A program made the translations under genes and the position numbers. Under the pieces are notes generated by a model. The model was not told where the DNA came from. It did not search any database and saw only the letters and a program-made list of their open reading frames with translations. A stretch of 64,000 nt of DNA from Homalodisca vitripennis. Lineage: Eukaryota; Arthropoda; Insecta; Hemiptera; Cicadellidae. Positions 11,690-23,420 of this stretch are shown here, in pieces (the first letter of the stretch is position 1; each line of letters opens with the position of its first letter). The stretch is from positions 5,421,001 to 5,485,000 of the forward strand of contig NC_060214.1 in NCBI RefSeq assembly GCF_021130785.1, written 5' to 3'.

Positions 11690-12720
11690 TATAGGGAGGA
11701 GTCTATTAGAAGATAAAATGGATTTAAACTTTAAATGTTATTAATGTATCATTTTTGTTTCCTATATCTTATCTCTTATACTCTGGATGCGTGCTCTGGT
11801 GTATGTTTACTTAACTAACTGAATAATTTAGGAATTATAGACTGTATATTTCTGCAAACATTTTTGAAACCGTATTTAAATTATTATTTTTAAACATTAA
11901 ACATGAATTAGTTGGATATTAATAATGTTAGTCATTTAAAATACGCTTATTTAAATAAATTAAATATTTAGACTGACTAAAAAATCCAGGAAGTTGCTGA
12001 AAGACGTAAGTTAGAAAATCCTTCTCACAACAAATTAATATTATACTTCATCAACTATATTAAACCACTGTAACTGTTTATAATTTTCCATATGATTAAA
12101 CCCTGATTCTCCTTGCACGCTTTGGGAACAGAAATGATTAAAACAACCCAAAACACAAGTTTAGTAGCTTTTCAATAAGGAAAAGAAATTTTGTGAACAA
12201 TGACAATCTTTGCAAAATAAAGGGAAATGCAACGAAATAGCAAATATAAGAATTCCGTTTGATTTGGAATGAGGCTTTCTTTTTATATAAACTATTCAAG
12301 TGTTTTGTGTTGTATTTAATAATGACAAAAAATTAAGTCTAAACTGCTTTGGTATCAAGAGACATTATGAAGAAAAATTGTGATTACTAAATAGTAGAAG
12401 GAGCTCATTCTAGTAGGTCCTGTTCTCGTCCAGCTACTGGCCATCACATTGTGCTACAAGTGGTGATTATCTGACCTCTGCAAGTTGGACGACTTTGATA
12501 ATTCTGAAAAATACTCGCAATACTATTTAATGTTCAAAAATATTAAATTATCAAACCTTTTTTGTTTCTATTGATATTAAATATTGTTTGTGTGGTAACA
12601 ATATAATATATTGCATATGTTTCTAATTTTTTATAATTTGTTATTTTTTATGTCAAGGATACTACTAATAAGAAATAAATTTCAACTCATCTAATCACCA
12701 ATACACATACATTCTGTAGA
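11690..12720 (-). repeat. R unit 2
   Basis: A diverged member of the R family. It has the CTCTGGTGTATG box near 11800 followed by AACTGAATAATTTAGG, the CTTTGGGAACAGAA box near 12120, the GGTCCTGTTCTCGTCC box near 12420 and the TTCTATTGATATTAA box near 12567, in the same order and with similar spacing as in units 1 and 12. The splice-acceptor-like CAG seen in other units is CTG here. Confidence 0.55.
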
Positions 12721-14939
12721 TAAAACTATATGTCATAAGTCAATTATTATAACATATTTTCATAATGATATTTTAGAATGGGTACATTGTAAAAATCCCC
12801 CCTGGGTATTGCCATTAAGCGGAAGATTACATATATAATCAGAATAAAAAAAAATTAAACGCTTTGATACAGAGAGTTGCAAATTAGCTCCAAATGAGTT
12901 GGTTAGAGTTTAAAATAAAACATTGCAAAGAATTTTGAAATAAAATTTTAAAGCATTGTTGATTATGGCACATGAAAAAATATTATCTTTTATGTACAGT
13001 TTTCAATATGGCATTTTAAATAGTTCTAATTAATTTTTACACAATGAGAATACCTCTTCTAACATATATTGTACTTATCTGGATGCCTCTAATGTCGAAA
13101 ATTTGCAGGGGGTTGTTTAGGGCTTCTTTGTTCAGTAATTAAGTCTGCAACATCATCAGATTTCAAACGCCATATGTATGATGAATGTGAACTAGAGATA
13201 AAGTCATCATTCACATGTAAAATTATATCTACATTGTTTTATTTTTAGATTATCTTAAGCTGTAATAATGATATTTAAATATAGTTGCAATAATAATCGT
13301 AATTTAATAGTAATTAAACCTAAAAAAGCTCCTTACTTTGTGTCTACGTATAAAAAGTTTTAAAATTCTACTACTAGTTCCTACCACTCAAAAAATGTTC
13401 ATTTTCTTTATTAATAATATCCTCAGAATTAGTATGTGAAAACATGCTAATAAAAAAAGGTTAATAAACATGAATAGGTTGGTTAGGATGCTTTAATATA
13501 CTAATTATGAGGACAGACATTATATAAATAACATAATTATATCTACCCAAAAATTAATTGTTACGGCAGTTGCCAAAAACTCTTTTCATTGAAATTAATT
13601 ATCACCAAATACCATTTGCACTACCTTAAATTAGAATATATAATAGCTTTCTATAACTTCTTGCCATAGTTTATTCTGCATAATATAATTCGAAATATTT
13701 AAACAGTAATATTTTAAAACTTTTAATTATTAAAAATCATGTTTATTTTTGCGGCTCGTTAAGCAACTACTGACCGTAGCGTTAGCGAAGCCTATCATCT
13801 AAGAGACCGATACATCGCTCTTCTGAACGTCTCCTAACAGGACAACCTGACTATTAATCTATTAAAATAAAGTTTAAAATTTAAATTCATTTTAAATGGT
13901 ATTTTATGCGATTTAATCATTAACTTCTTAACGTAGGCTGCTACGCTGATACGTGATCTGGATTAGGCCTACTCCTATTTTTTACGAAAAAAATTTAAAT
14001 AATACCTGTTCGTAGAAAAAGCACAAAAATATACGTAAACGTTTTTCTTTAAAATAAAATATATTTATACTTATAATGAGTATTGCAAACTACCTTGTTA
14101 AGTAATTAACATAAAGAAATTCGGAGGGTTCAAGAAGAGCTATCCTATAGTCCCAACTAGTCCACGTATTCGATCATTTTATGTATCTTGAAAATCAATC
14201 ACAATCATAGGCAGAAAATGAGATTTTCTAACTGAGAGTTTCCCAAAAAAATCACAAAACCTTCAATTCATATTCTGCTTATCAGTGAACAATACTTAAT
14301 CAACATTAAGTATACAACAATAGTTTACTACGTCATACACTACAACACAAGTTGTAGTGTTGTTTTCATATTAAATAATGAACATTGCTAACAATATAAA
14401 GCTAATATTTCAGTGGTCAAATGAATACAAAGCTATTGAGTGCTGTTGTATTTAATTATCTAGTGTATATAAAAAAGACTGCTAACACATTCCTAAGCAA
14501 TAAATTACTAACAATAGGTCATGTTTTTCATGAGAAAACCCATCAGCTCTCTCCATTTAATTACTTTCGCAGTCCGACTTCACTCTGAGTAATGTTTCAT
14601 CACTTCAACCCTAATAACCGACTCAGTTTATTCGCCGACTCAAGTATATACGCAATACATTTAACGAATATTAGAGCAATGAATAATTTAAATTGTAAAA
14701 TTTTACCTTTCTCAATTTTGTATTTGTTATTTACTCCAAAAGCATTTTCAAATATTATGAGGTGTTAATGTAATTTGGTGTTTTCATTGTAATCACAAAC
14801 AAAACTACTAGAAATAACAAAACCTATAATTATTTAAATATTTTTACTAATGTTGTCGATAACGATTAATTATACTTTGGCATTGTAACGTGTCTATAGT
14901 AAGGTTAATTTCTATAAACCAATTACAACTTTTTTGTTT
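12721..14939. other. AT-rich sequence without recognised genes
   Basis: No family motif, element end or RNA gene recognised. A slightly GC-richer stretch near 13750-13860 (with GACCGTAGCGTTAGCG) has no coding frame. Confidence 0.45.
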
Positions 14940-16180
14940 TAGTATAAGAGCGACCAATTGGGTTGTAAACTAACAACCCTTTATTTTATCAATGCACAAG
15001 TTCCAATGGAATCCAATAATTAAACTCAGTATAAATTAATAGAAATTTTAATAAAAATTCACACCAATAATAGACCAACGCCAAGGTATCTTTTTTACTT
15101 TTAATTTATTCTCACTATTTAGTATTTATCAGCCATCAAATGTTCACATGTCCAGCCTTAAAATTAACAATGAATCAAATCATTCAATAATCGTGTCCTT
15201 CAAGTTCTCAGTGCTAATATTTTCAACACAAACTCAAAATAAAAAAAATTATGGTTGCCTGTAAAGTCGGTTTTACGGGCGAAGATTTTACGCGACAACG
15301 TCTTTTTCTCGGTAGAATATTTATTGATATGAATATTACTAAATTGCACAATAGGAACAAGGAATTGAATGAAAATAAGTATTGCACAAATTTTAACTAT
15401 AGAAATATATTTTGTTTACTAAAACATTGTACATAATTTGAAATTAATTAAAATTTGTTATTGTAAATGGTAAAGTTGAATAAAACATTTACTAAAATTG
15501 GAATTTGAAATTCTTGCTAAACACAGTTAAATTCTAACTCCGCGCGTGGTGATTGGTCGGTTTAGTTCGTTTGTTTGGTCGCACTGTTATGACAGGTTAG
15601 AGGTTATAATTTGTTATTTTAAATGTTTGACTAGCAATACGCGCTGTTTCTTCTCAATCGACTGAATTACGATTGATTGCAGAGTGATTTAAACTAATAA
15701 TTTACTTAACACTATCAACATTTGTCAATAGTATGACATAACCTATAAACTCAGTTTCTCAACTTTTGTGTCAATCTAACAATTAATCAATCAATCATAG
15801 TTTACGATAATGAAATATCAGTGTACAATTATTTACCTTTATTGTTGTAGTTGTTGTAAATGACGAATCTAAGCACTCCACATTTTCACGAATAAACATA
15901 GTTATCTGCTTTATCCCGTGCGGCGGACCCACAGTTATCTGCTTTATCCCGTGCGGATCCCGTGCGGCGGACCATATCTAAGCACTCCACATTTTCACGA
16001 ATAAACATAGTTATCTGCTTTATCCCGTGCGGCGGACCCACAGTTATCTGCTTTATCCCGTGCGGATCCCGTGCGGCGGACCCACTGGACGGGCATCGTA
16101 ACGGTACCGGGCGTTAGACTTTTTCATGAGTGACTCCGAGCCGCAACCTAATTTAAGACGTTGTCACGTCAAAAACCTTC
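14940..16180. other. CpG-containing block, probable unidentified element
   Basis: The block begins with a perfect seven-base-pair hairpin (GGGTTGT with ACAACCC, near 14960) and includes several CpG-rich phrases, for example GTCGGTTTTACGGGCG near 15267 and CGGGCATCGTAACGG near 16089, in an otherwise AT-rich background. It also carries CGACAACGTC near 15292 and GACGTTGTCACGTC near 16160, which are partly inverted copies of each other. The only sizeable frame (15251-15436, 61 codons) overlaps the first CpG-rich phrase and shows no known motif. I suspect a non-autonomous element but cannot name it. Confidence 0.4.
15867..16084. repeat. Two tandem copies of a 109-bp unit
   Basis: The units at 15867-15975 and 15976-16084 are almost identical, starting at ATCTAAGCACTCCAC. 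Each holds two internal copies of TTATCTGCTTTATCCCGTGC and the GTGCGGCGGACC phrase, so the repeat is itself made of smaller repeats. The low divergence shows that the duplication is recent or homogenised. Confidence 0.92.
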
Positions 16181-17139
16181 ATTAAATTTCAAAATAAAAT
16201 AATCTTCTTCAAATATAAAATGAAACAAATAATAAAATAAGACTTCTTCTCAAAATAAAAATCAAACAAATTAAGGTAATATTAATAAATAATATATGAA
16301 CAAAGACAATGTCCAACCAGTTAAACTCAAAGTTGTATCAATTACAATGTACTTTTTTCCTGTACATTTCCAATTTACAAGATTATTGAACTATCCAGAA
16401 TAATCTGCTTGGATTTGAATATTAAATTTAGGAACTTGTAAAAATATATATAGAATCTAAGAAAATAAAATAAGTTTTCTTTATCAGTAGGCTATTCCTG
16501 ATTTAACCAATTTGAACAGGAAAATATCATCAAGCAATTTTCTACTTAAATGCTAACTTGTAACTTTTCACAGTACCTCACACTTTTCCAGAAGACTTCA
16601 CCAACAAACAAAAACAACTGTTAAAGATCAATTCATTTAAAATACAAACTTTAAATTTTGAAAAGAATTTTAATCTTAAAACTCAATCTTCCTACTGAAC
16701 AATCTATACGGCAAGAGTAGGCTAATCACTTCCACACGAACTTCTCTCTCTGAGCACACAGCAAAGACTCCTCTGAAAATCCACTTGACTCAACCGAAGG
16801 AATCTCCAAGTACCTCCCACCATGTAATCAACCTAACATTGGCGAATCAAAATTGACCATTCACAATGTCTGAACTGGATGGTACCTATCCAGCCCAGAC
16901 ATGTATCTTATGGCCAATACCTAGAGACAAAAGGAATCTTCTAGGCATTCCTCGAGCCCGAATCAAAAAGAAATTCAGCACTGCTGGAAGGATCACAATC
17001 TTACAATACACTTATTATATAAATTTACAATTCTCTTAATAAAAATATAAAGATTCCTATAAATTATTAAACAATACAGGAAGCATCCTATAGGCATGAA
17101 ACCAAGTTATGTTATTATACATAGTTTTAATGATGTCTA
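16181..17139. other. AT-rich sequence; one palindrome; no gene
   Basis: Rich in AAATAAAAT-type words. Near 16872-16900 an imperfect palindrome surrounds GGTACC (CTGGAT / ATCCAG). No coding motif is seen. Confidence 0.4.
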
Positions 17140-17596
17140 AAGGTGACAATGGAAGCTAATAATTTGTTCCTGTAACTGTAGACGTAAATTACTAATATTT
17201 TTCATCCCTTAAAAATTGGAATAGACCTCTAGTGGCAATCTTAGTAACAAATTAGAAAAATTTAATATTATAGACTATATTTCTTTACAAATATAGAGAA
17301 TATCATTATTTAATTATTGATTTTAAACTAGTTAACGCAATAAAGCTTTATATTTTAATCCTAAGTCAGCTGGCATTCACTAAATTTGCCTTATTTTAAA
17401 TATGTACTCTACAATAAAATGCTTGAAAAAGCCTCTTAAGAGATATGAAAGTAAATACTTCTCTTAGTAATCTGTATACTTTTTAAAGATTTGTATGAAT
17501 GGATCTTAAAAGAACGCATTTTGTATTATTTTCAACGTAGTACATTGTAAACTGATTCTTTTGGTACGCTCTGAGTACTGAAAGAATTAAAACCCC
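17140..17596 (-). repeat. R unit 3, left part
   Basis: Carries the CTCTAGTGGCAATC box near 17225, the TTACGCAATAAAG-type box near 17333, a box near 17435 matching the CTCAGACACATTTAAG region of other units, and the CTGAGTACTGAAAG box near 17570. It stops where the Jockey-type LINE begins. Confidence 0.6.
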
Positions 17597-19460
17597 TCCA
17601 ACTTGGTGCAACAACACGGAGAGAGCTGCTGGAGGGAATTTGTTGACACTCTGAACACAGACGACGGCTCCATCTGGTGGATCGCCCGAATCCTAAGAGG
17701 CGATAAGAGGACAGTCCGGCCCATCCAAGGACAGAGCAGCTTGGTCTACACAGCCGAGGAGAAGGCCGAGGTCTTCGCCAACACCATGGAGGTTCAGTTC
17801 TCTCCCAACCATGATATAGACGACCCAGAACACTCAGTGGAGAGCTTTTTGGAGGCCACCGACCATGACGACCAGCAAGAATCGGACGAACTGCCCACCA
17901 TCACGGTGGCTGAAGTTGCAAGCGCCCTCGCTAGATTTCGCCCGAAGAAGGCCCCGGGAGCAGATCGCCTGGGCACCCCAGCGCTCAGAAGACTTCCAGA
18001 ATGGGTCGTGAAATGGATAACCTCTCTCTTCAACTCCTGCCTCCGACTTAAAAACCTTACCCTACCCGACAGCTACCGCCCAATCTACCTCCTACGTTCT
18101 TTGTCAAAAGTCCTTAAACGACTCATTCTGGCCCGCTTCCCCGAGGACTTCCACACGGAAATTCGCAAAGATCAATACAGTTTCCTTCAGGGTCCCTCCT
18201 CCACCCTCCAACTGACTAGAGTTTTCTCACACCTCACTGACACCCACAACCAGGGACTGGTCACCACCGCACTGGTTTCCCTTGATGTCATCAAGACTTT
18301 TGACCGTGTCTGGCATCAAGGGATTTTGTACAAGTTGGGCCACAGTTCACTTCCACGAAGTATGTTCCGGCTCCTACAGTCGTACCTGGCAGACATAACG
18401 TTGTCTGCCACTGTGGAACAGGCCACGTCGTCCTCTCGGCCCATCACCGCGGGAGTGCCACAGAGATCTTTAATGGGCCCAGTGCTGTACTTGTGGTACA
18501 CAAATGACATCCCAGTCATTCCCAGGATGTCCCTCGCCCTCTACGCTGACGACTCACTGTTCTACAGTAATTCGGCCTCCATCCGTCAATCATGTGTCTA
18601 CATGAGACGACAAATGGAACAACTAGACCCCTGGCTGAGGAAGTGGAAGGTCAAGATCAATACGCAGAAGAGCGAGGTTATCTGTTTCACAAAACACCAT
18701 CAATACCCAGTACAGCGTGAGAGGATTCGCCTGCAGGGGGACCAACTAAGGTGGACCAAGTCCATCAAATAATTGGGAGTCGTCCTCAACAGGACTCGTA
18801 CGACTGGGCTTGCTGCAAAGGGAGGATCCGCCTTGGAATGGCCGCCTGTCAAGGGCTGTCGGCCCTAATGAGACCTCACTCCTGACTAACTACCAACACG
18901 AAGCTGCTGCTCTAAAAAAACGATAGTTCGCCCTATCGTGACACACGCGGCTCCAGTCTGGTATCCACACACCTCCAAGACGACCAGGAAGGCACTTCGA
19001 GAACAGGACGCTCCACCAACTGACGAACATACCGTGGTTCGTCAGGAACACGGTCGTCCTACGGTCTGCAGGACTACCCAGCCTGCATGAATACATTACA
19101 GGCCAGGCGAGAGCCATGTATTCAGCGGCAGCTGAATCATTTTGGGAACACAACCGTGAGTGGGCAACCAGATAAGCCGTCCACCTGTGGAAAATCCCAC
19201 AACATACTAGATGACCCACCCTAGAAGAAAGAAAAACAAAAAAAACCAACTGACTCACCACTTCACTACTTAACCAACCAGTCTACTCGAAAGTGACAGA
19301 AATTTAAAACTACACAATTAACAATTCCCCACGACTTAACGCAACAATAGCCCCACTTGGGGCTAGACGTACACATGACCAGTAATTCTGCTTGTTGCAG
19401 AGCCGCTAACTTAGAAGGGACAAGAGTCCCAGCCTACCCGCTGCCTGCCAGAAAGATTGG
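17597..19460 (+). mobile_element. Jockey-type LINE, 5'-truncated
   Basis: The fragment holds the distal part of an ORF2 and the 3' end, with none of ORF1 or the endonuclease. The 3' end contains CCCCACTTGGGGCTAGACG and finishes near GCTGCCTGCC. A second copy of the same 3' end at 48.66-49.10 kb finishes in a longer GCCT run, which suggests that this family ends in a short tandem repeat instead of poly(A). An R-family box of about 65 bp (17530-17593 and 19467-19530) lies on both sides. Confidence 0.85.
17603..19250 (+). pseudogene. Jockey-type ORF2 reverse transcriptase, truncated and broken
   Basis: The first 390 codons are open (17603-18772), starting inside the linker between endonuclease and RT. 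Visible RT blocks include ALARFRPKKAPGADRLGTPA, DSYRPIYLLRSLSKVL, LDVIKTFDRVWHQG (the first catalytic Asp, with Ile where Ala is usual), GVPQRSLMGPVL and the catalytic LYADDSLFY. Compared with the family, the segment before DSYRPI is short: the usual TLPKPGK-like block is missing, pointing to an in-frame deletion near 18050. After 18772 homology continues across stops to about 19190 (for example GQARAMYSAAAESFWEH). The protein would reverse-transcribe LINE RNA at a nicked target; this copy cannot. Confidence 0.85.
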
Positions 19461-19465
19461 AATTT

Positions 19466-20660
19466 TCAACGTAATACATTATAAACTGGTTCTTTTTGTA
19501 CGCTTAGAGTACTGAAAGAATTCAAAATCCTGAATCACAAGTTCTTATTATGAGTTGTATGTATTTCTATGACTATATAACTTCATTTCGTTTATCTTTT
19601 GAAATTGAGGAGTGCTATGGTTGTATTCTCTGCAACTAATTGAATAGATATACATATATACCATTTTTCTCTTGAAATCTTCACAATACTGTTAAAAAAA
19701 ATATTCATTTTAAACTACTAAACGTTAATAAGTTACGAATTTTAATCCTAAGTCAATTACCATTCACTAATTTCAAAGTTTGATACATATTTAAAAATAC
19801 AGAAAGATGATCCCTAGACATCTTTAAGAACATCATTCTGTAATTAATCTTTACGCTTTTTATATAATATTTATGAAGGGATCTTAAATAATTTTAATTT
19901 TTTTTATAAAGACAATGTTAAACGAATTCTTCTGTACACTTAGAGCACTGAAACATTAAAAGCCCCAAGTAACAAGTTATTTCTAATTTTATACAAAGTA
20001 TACTAACCTTAATTGTTGATTATGGTAATCTTCACGAAAAAAAGTCCATTTAAGATTCCTATAAGATTAACATCATATTAACTGAAAACGCGTTATACTT
20101 ACATTTGAACAGTTTTACTGTTTTTTTTTCTCTCATAAATAATTGCTAAAACTCTATCGTAAACTGATTTGTCTAAGAAGAACAGTGAGAGCAGAAACTT
20201 TGATTCTTAACTAATTAAATGTACTCGTCTGTAAGGTCGTGTCTCGATCCTTGTCTTCGCCCTCGTACTCCTCCTGGTGGTGTTTCTGGCGTCTTGCGTG
20301 TTGGACGATTTGAAAGTTAAACTGAACTATGAAAAAAGGCCTTGCCCTTAACAAGCTCTGTCCATCTCACTTGTTTCTGGACGTGCTTTTCCAACTAAAC
20401 TTAGTATGACTTTAAAGAATTTTGTAAACAACACTTCTGAATTTATCGAAAATTAGAATTACTTGTACTTTGTTTCCATGGATATAAACTTACAATAATA
20501 TGTATTCCGATTTCAATGTTTCATCTCTTTCTATTTATTTCTGTTGTTAATTTGACTTGCGTCATGGCTACTACTACCTTTTACCGATTCTTATCAGATT
20601 ACCCTTACATATATAAGTAATAAGTTTTAACTTATCAAAAATAATATACTGTTATTTAAT
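19466..20660 (-). repeat. R unit 3 right part plus R unit 4
   Basis: The first 65 bp repeat the box at 17530-17593 with about eight differences. A fuller unit follows: CTGCAACTAATTGAATAG near 19636, the TTTAAGAACATCATTCTG box near 19820, TGTACACTTAGAGCACTG near 19932, CTCGTCTGTAAGGTC near 20224, and CCATGGATATAAAC near 20477. Confidence 0.6.
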
Positions 20661-22479
20661 GTACAAGTTATTGTATTTGTTTTATACATGTAAACACATA
20701 AATAAACTTTAAATTTTGCTTCATTATTGTAGCTCCAATAGTTAATAAGTGGTTAAAGTGGCCCTGATAGTTGTCAAACCTAAATTGAATGTAGAGTGAT
20801 TTCGGTTTACAATTAATTACTAATTATATTATGATTGATGATTTTCTACAATATTTTTCTACTGATAATTCAGTATAGAGCCGGTGAATATAATTCGGAC
20901 ATTCTTATAAAATTTGCTTCAAAACCCTGGAGACAGTGATGATATCACGGTTGTTTCTATACAGACTCCAATGATGTATTGTGGTTCCGTCATTAATTTT
21001 GATCGCATTAATTATGCAATTATTGATTGTGGGATAGGTGGACATCATATAAGCAATCCGGTTTTAACAATAACCCTAAGTGTAATGCCATTGTTATTTA
21101 TTTACCGAATATTTCCTATTGTTATAACAAGATAAGAAACAGGAAAAGCTAGCAATATGTATATTTTGTTTCAAGATAAATAAAATTTTCATTGCCATAT
21201 TATATTCGAGCTGATGACATATTAAATGTGCCTATAGTTCATTTTATACGAATCGTTGTATTCTCTAACACCCTATTAATAGCGATACACATTTCATATA
21301 AATATCGTATTGTGGGAACTTTCCTCTTAAAAAAAATCGTACTTTCTAACTTAGTAAGTGATTTTTAATGTATTAAAGTTTATGTCCCGTTGGGATCATA
21401 ATGATTAAAACTGGGTTTTCATGAACTTAATAGTATTTTATAAATTCATTTTATAATAGTTTTTAGTATAAATCCTTGATGGATAAATTTTCCGGAATTG
21501 TATATAATTTATCATTTTAACTTTTATTCGTTATTTTTGACCTAAAATAGACAGATTGATACGATTATTTTCTTAATTATATGAAAATAAATTATTACAA
21601 TTACAAGTGCAAATAATGAAAAATTACTTTGAATTTGACTAAAAAGAAAAAATATATATTATTTTTATAATCATGTTTTATAAATATGTAAAAAACATAC
21701 ATTTTCAATATCACAACTTAATTCAAAGTAGTTTTCAATAGTATGTATAATATTTTTGTCTCATTCACGAAAACTTCTCAAAGCTCACGCTACCACTCTA
21801 GGCAACTACATCTGATGCTGCAGAAATAACTCCTCTAAAAACCCATACTTATTACCACCCAGTCTAGTGTTGTGTATTAGTGAACTTTCCTATTTTATAA
21901 GTGGTATTGTGTGGAGATTGTCCTTTACAGTACAAAATAGTACTTCTTAAGATCTATATTTTTTGAAAAATTGTGTTAGCTTGAGGAAAATCTGTTTAAT
22001 AAAGTTGCATACTTGATATAGCATAATAGTAAATTTGCAAGAAAAAACTTCTGAAACAGGATAACCGGTTCAATAATGTTTAATGATTGAAAATTTTATT
22101 CTTAAATATATTGTTCCACTCACATACTTGAAACAAAATCGATTTAATAATTGGTTATATCTATGTGTTTTATTGACATCAGCGTAATAGGTTTTTCATT
22201 TGCATACAATATTATTGAAAAATTATTACAAAATGCTCATTTCCTGTCACTATTAAAATGGTTCTAACGATACCTAGTTTTATTATAATAAGTTTTTTAT
22301 GCACTTTCAATACGGTTTAGTTCTCGGAAGGAGCTGTACATCAAAAAGGAGATATTTTATTGAAAGGTTTTATAATAATTAGAAACTGGCATTATTTTTT
22401 TCAAATAGTGTTTGAAACTTTAAAAGATTTATAATAATAAATGAGGAAATAAAATATTTAAAGACGACAACATGATCTA
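20661..22479. other. AT-rich sequence without recognised genes
   Basis: The longest frame (20914-21135, 73 codons) has no known motif and AT-driven composition. No repeat ends are seen. Confidence 0.45.
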
Positions 22480-23180
22480 AGAAGTAGCTTCTATAAGTGT
22501 ATAATTTCAATGGGCCATGTCACATCTCTTGTAAAGTAGAAGAGAGCTCTTGTGGTTATCTCAGCAACTAATTGAATAATTTAAAAGATACAGACTATAT
22601 AATTCACAAATCTGTTCATTACCTTGTTTAAAAATGATGGAGTTGAAAACAAATTAACGCAGTACGTTTAGTTTTAATCCTGTCAGATAAAGTTCTCTAA
22701 CTTCAAATTATTTTCAATATTTACACTACTATAAAATGCATGAAAGATGTCTCCCAGACACATTTAAGTAAATAATTCTCATAGTAATCTTTATACTTTT
22801 TATATCAAATATCTATGAACGAATTTTAAAACATTTGGAACAGTTGAGCAGAATAATTGTTAACTGATTCTTTCTGTACACCTAGAGTACTGAAGTAATT
22901 TCATACCATAAGTGAGAAGTTCTTTCTATTTGCCCATAAAACACACGAATATTATTTGTTAATCATGATAATGAACACTAAAAAAGAGATTAAACTGTAA
23001 GTTTCAATAAAGTTTAAAATTCTGTTAATTTTAAACGCGCTATAATCACATATGAGCTGTTTAACTGTTTTTCTGTGATTAATAATAGCAAAACTAGAAT
23101 TTAAATTGATTTGGGTAAGATGAATTTTAAATAGTTAAAGTAACTCATCTATAAGTCCTTGTCTCAAACACTATGGTTAG
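22480..23180 (-). repeat. R unit 5
   Basis: Contains the TAGAAGAGAGCTCTTGTGG box near 22535 followed by CAACTAATTGAATAATT, the AGATGTCTCCCAGACACATT box near 22745, CTGTACACCTAGAGTACTG near 22875 and AAAGTAACTCATCTATAAG near 23138. It is one of the clearest members of the family. Confidence 0.7.
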
Positions 23181-23219
23181 TTTTACTATAATAAGGTGTT
23201 GGTCTGACATCATATTTAG

Positions 23220-23420
23220 AACCTGCTTGAGATGTCTCTCAGACAAATTTATGTAAATATTTCTCTTGGTAATCTTTACACTTTAAATATGTATTAAAGG
23301 ATCATAAAACATTTGGACTCTGTATAGAAAATAAGTGTACACTGATTATTTTTGTACACTTAGAGTACTGAAAGGATTTAAAACCATAAATCAAACAAGG
23401 TCATTTTGTTTCTCTTCTGT
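23220..23420 (-). repeat. R unit 6, partial
   Basis: Carries only the GATGTCTCTCAGACAAATT box near 23230 and the TGTACACTTAGAGTACTG box near 23355, which directly repeat the middle of unit 5 about 480 bp further on. Confidence 0.65.

Noticed and set aside
15251..15436. Small protein MVACKVGFTGEDF
   Set aside because: The frame overlaps a CpG-rich repetitive phrase and loses character after 25 codons; no family recognised.
20914..21135. Small hypothetical protein
   Set aside because: It has no motif, no start context and AT-driven residues; expected by chance in AT-rich sequence.
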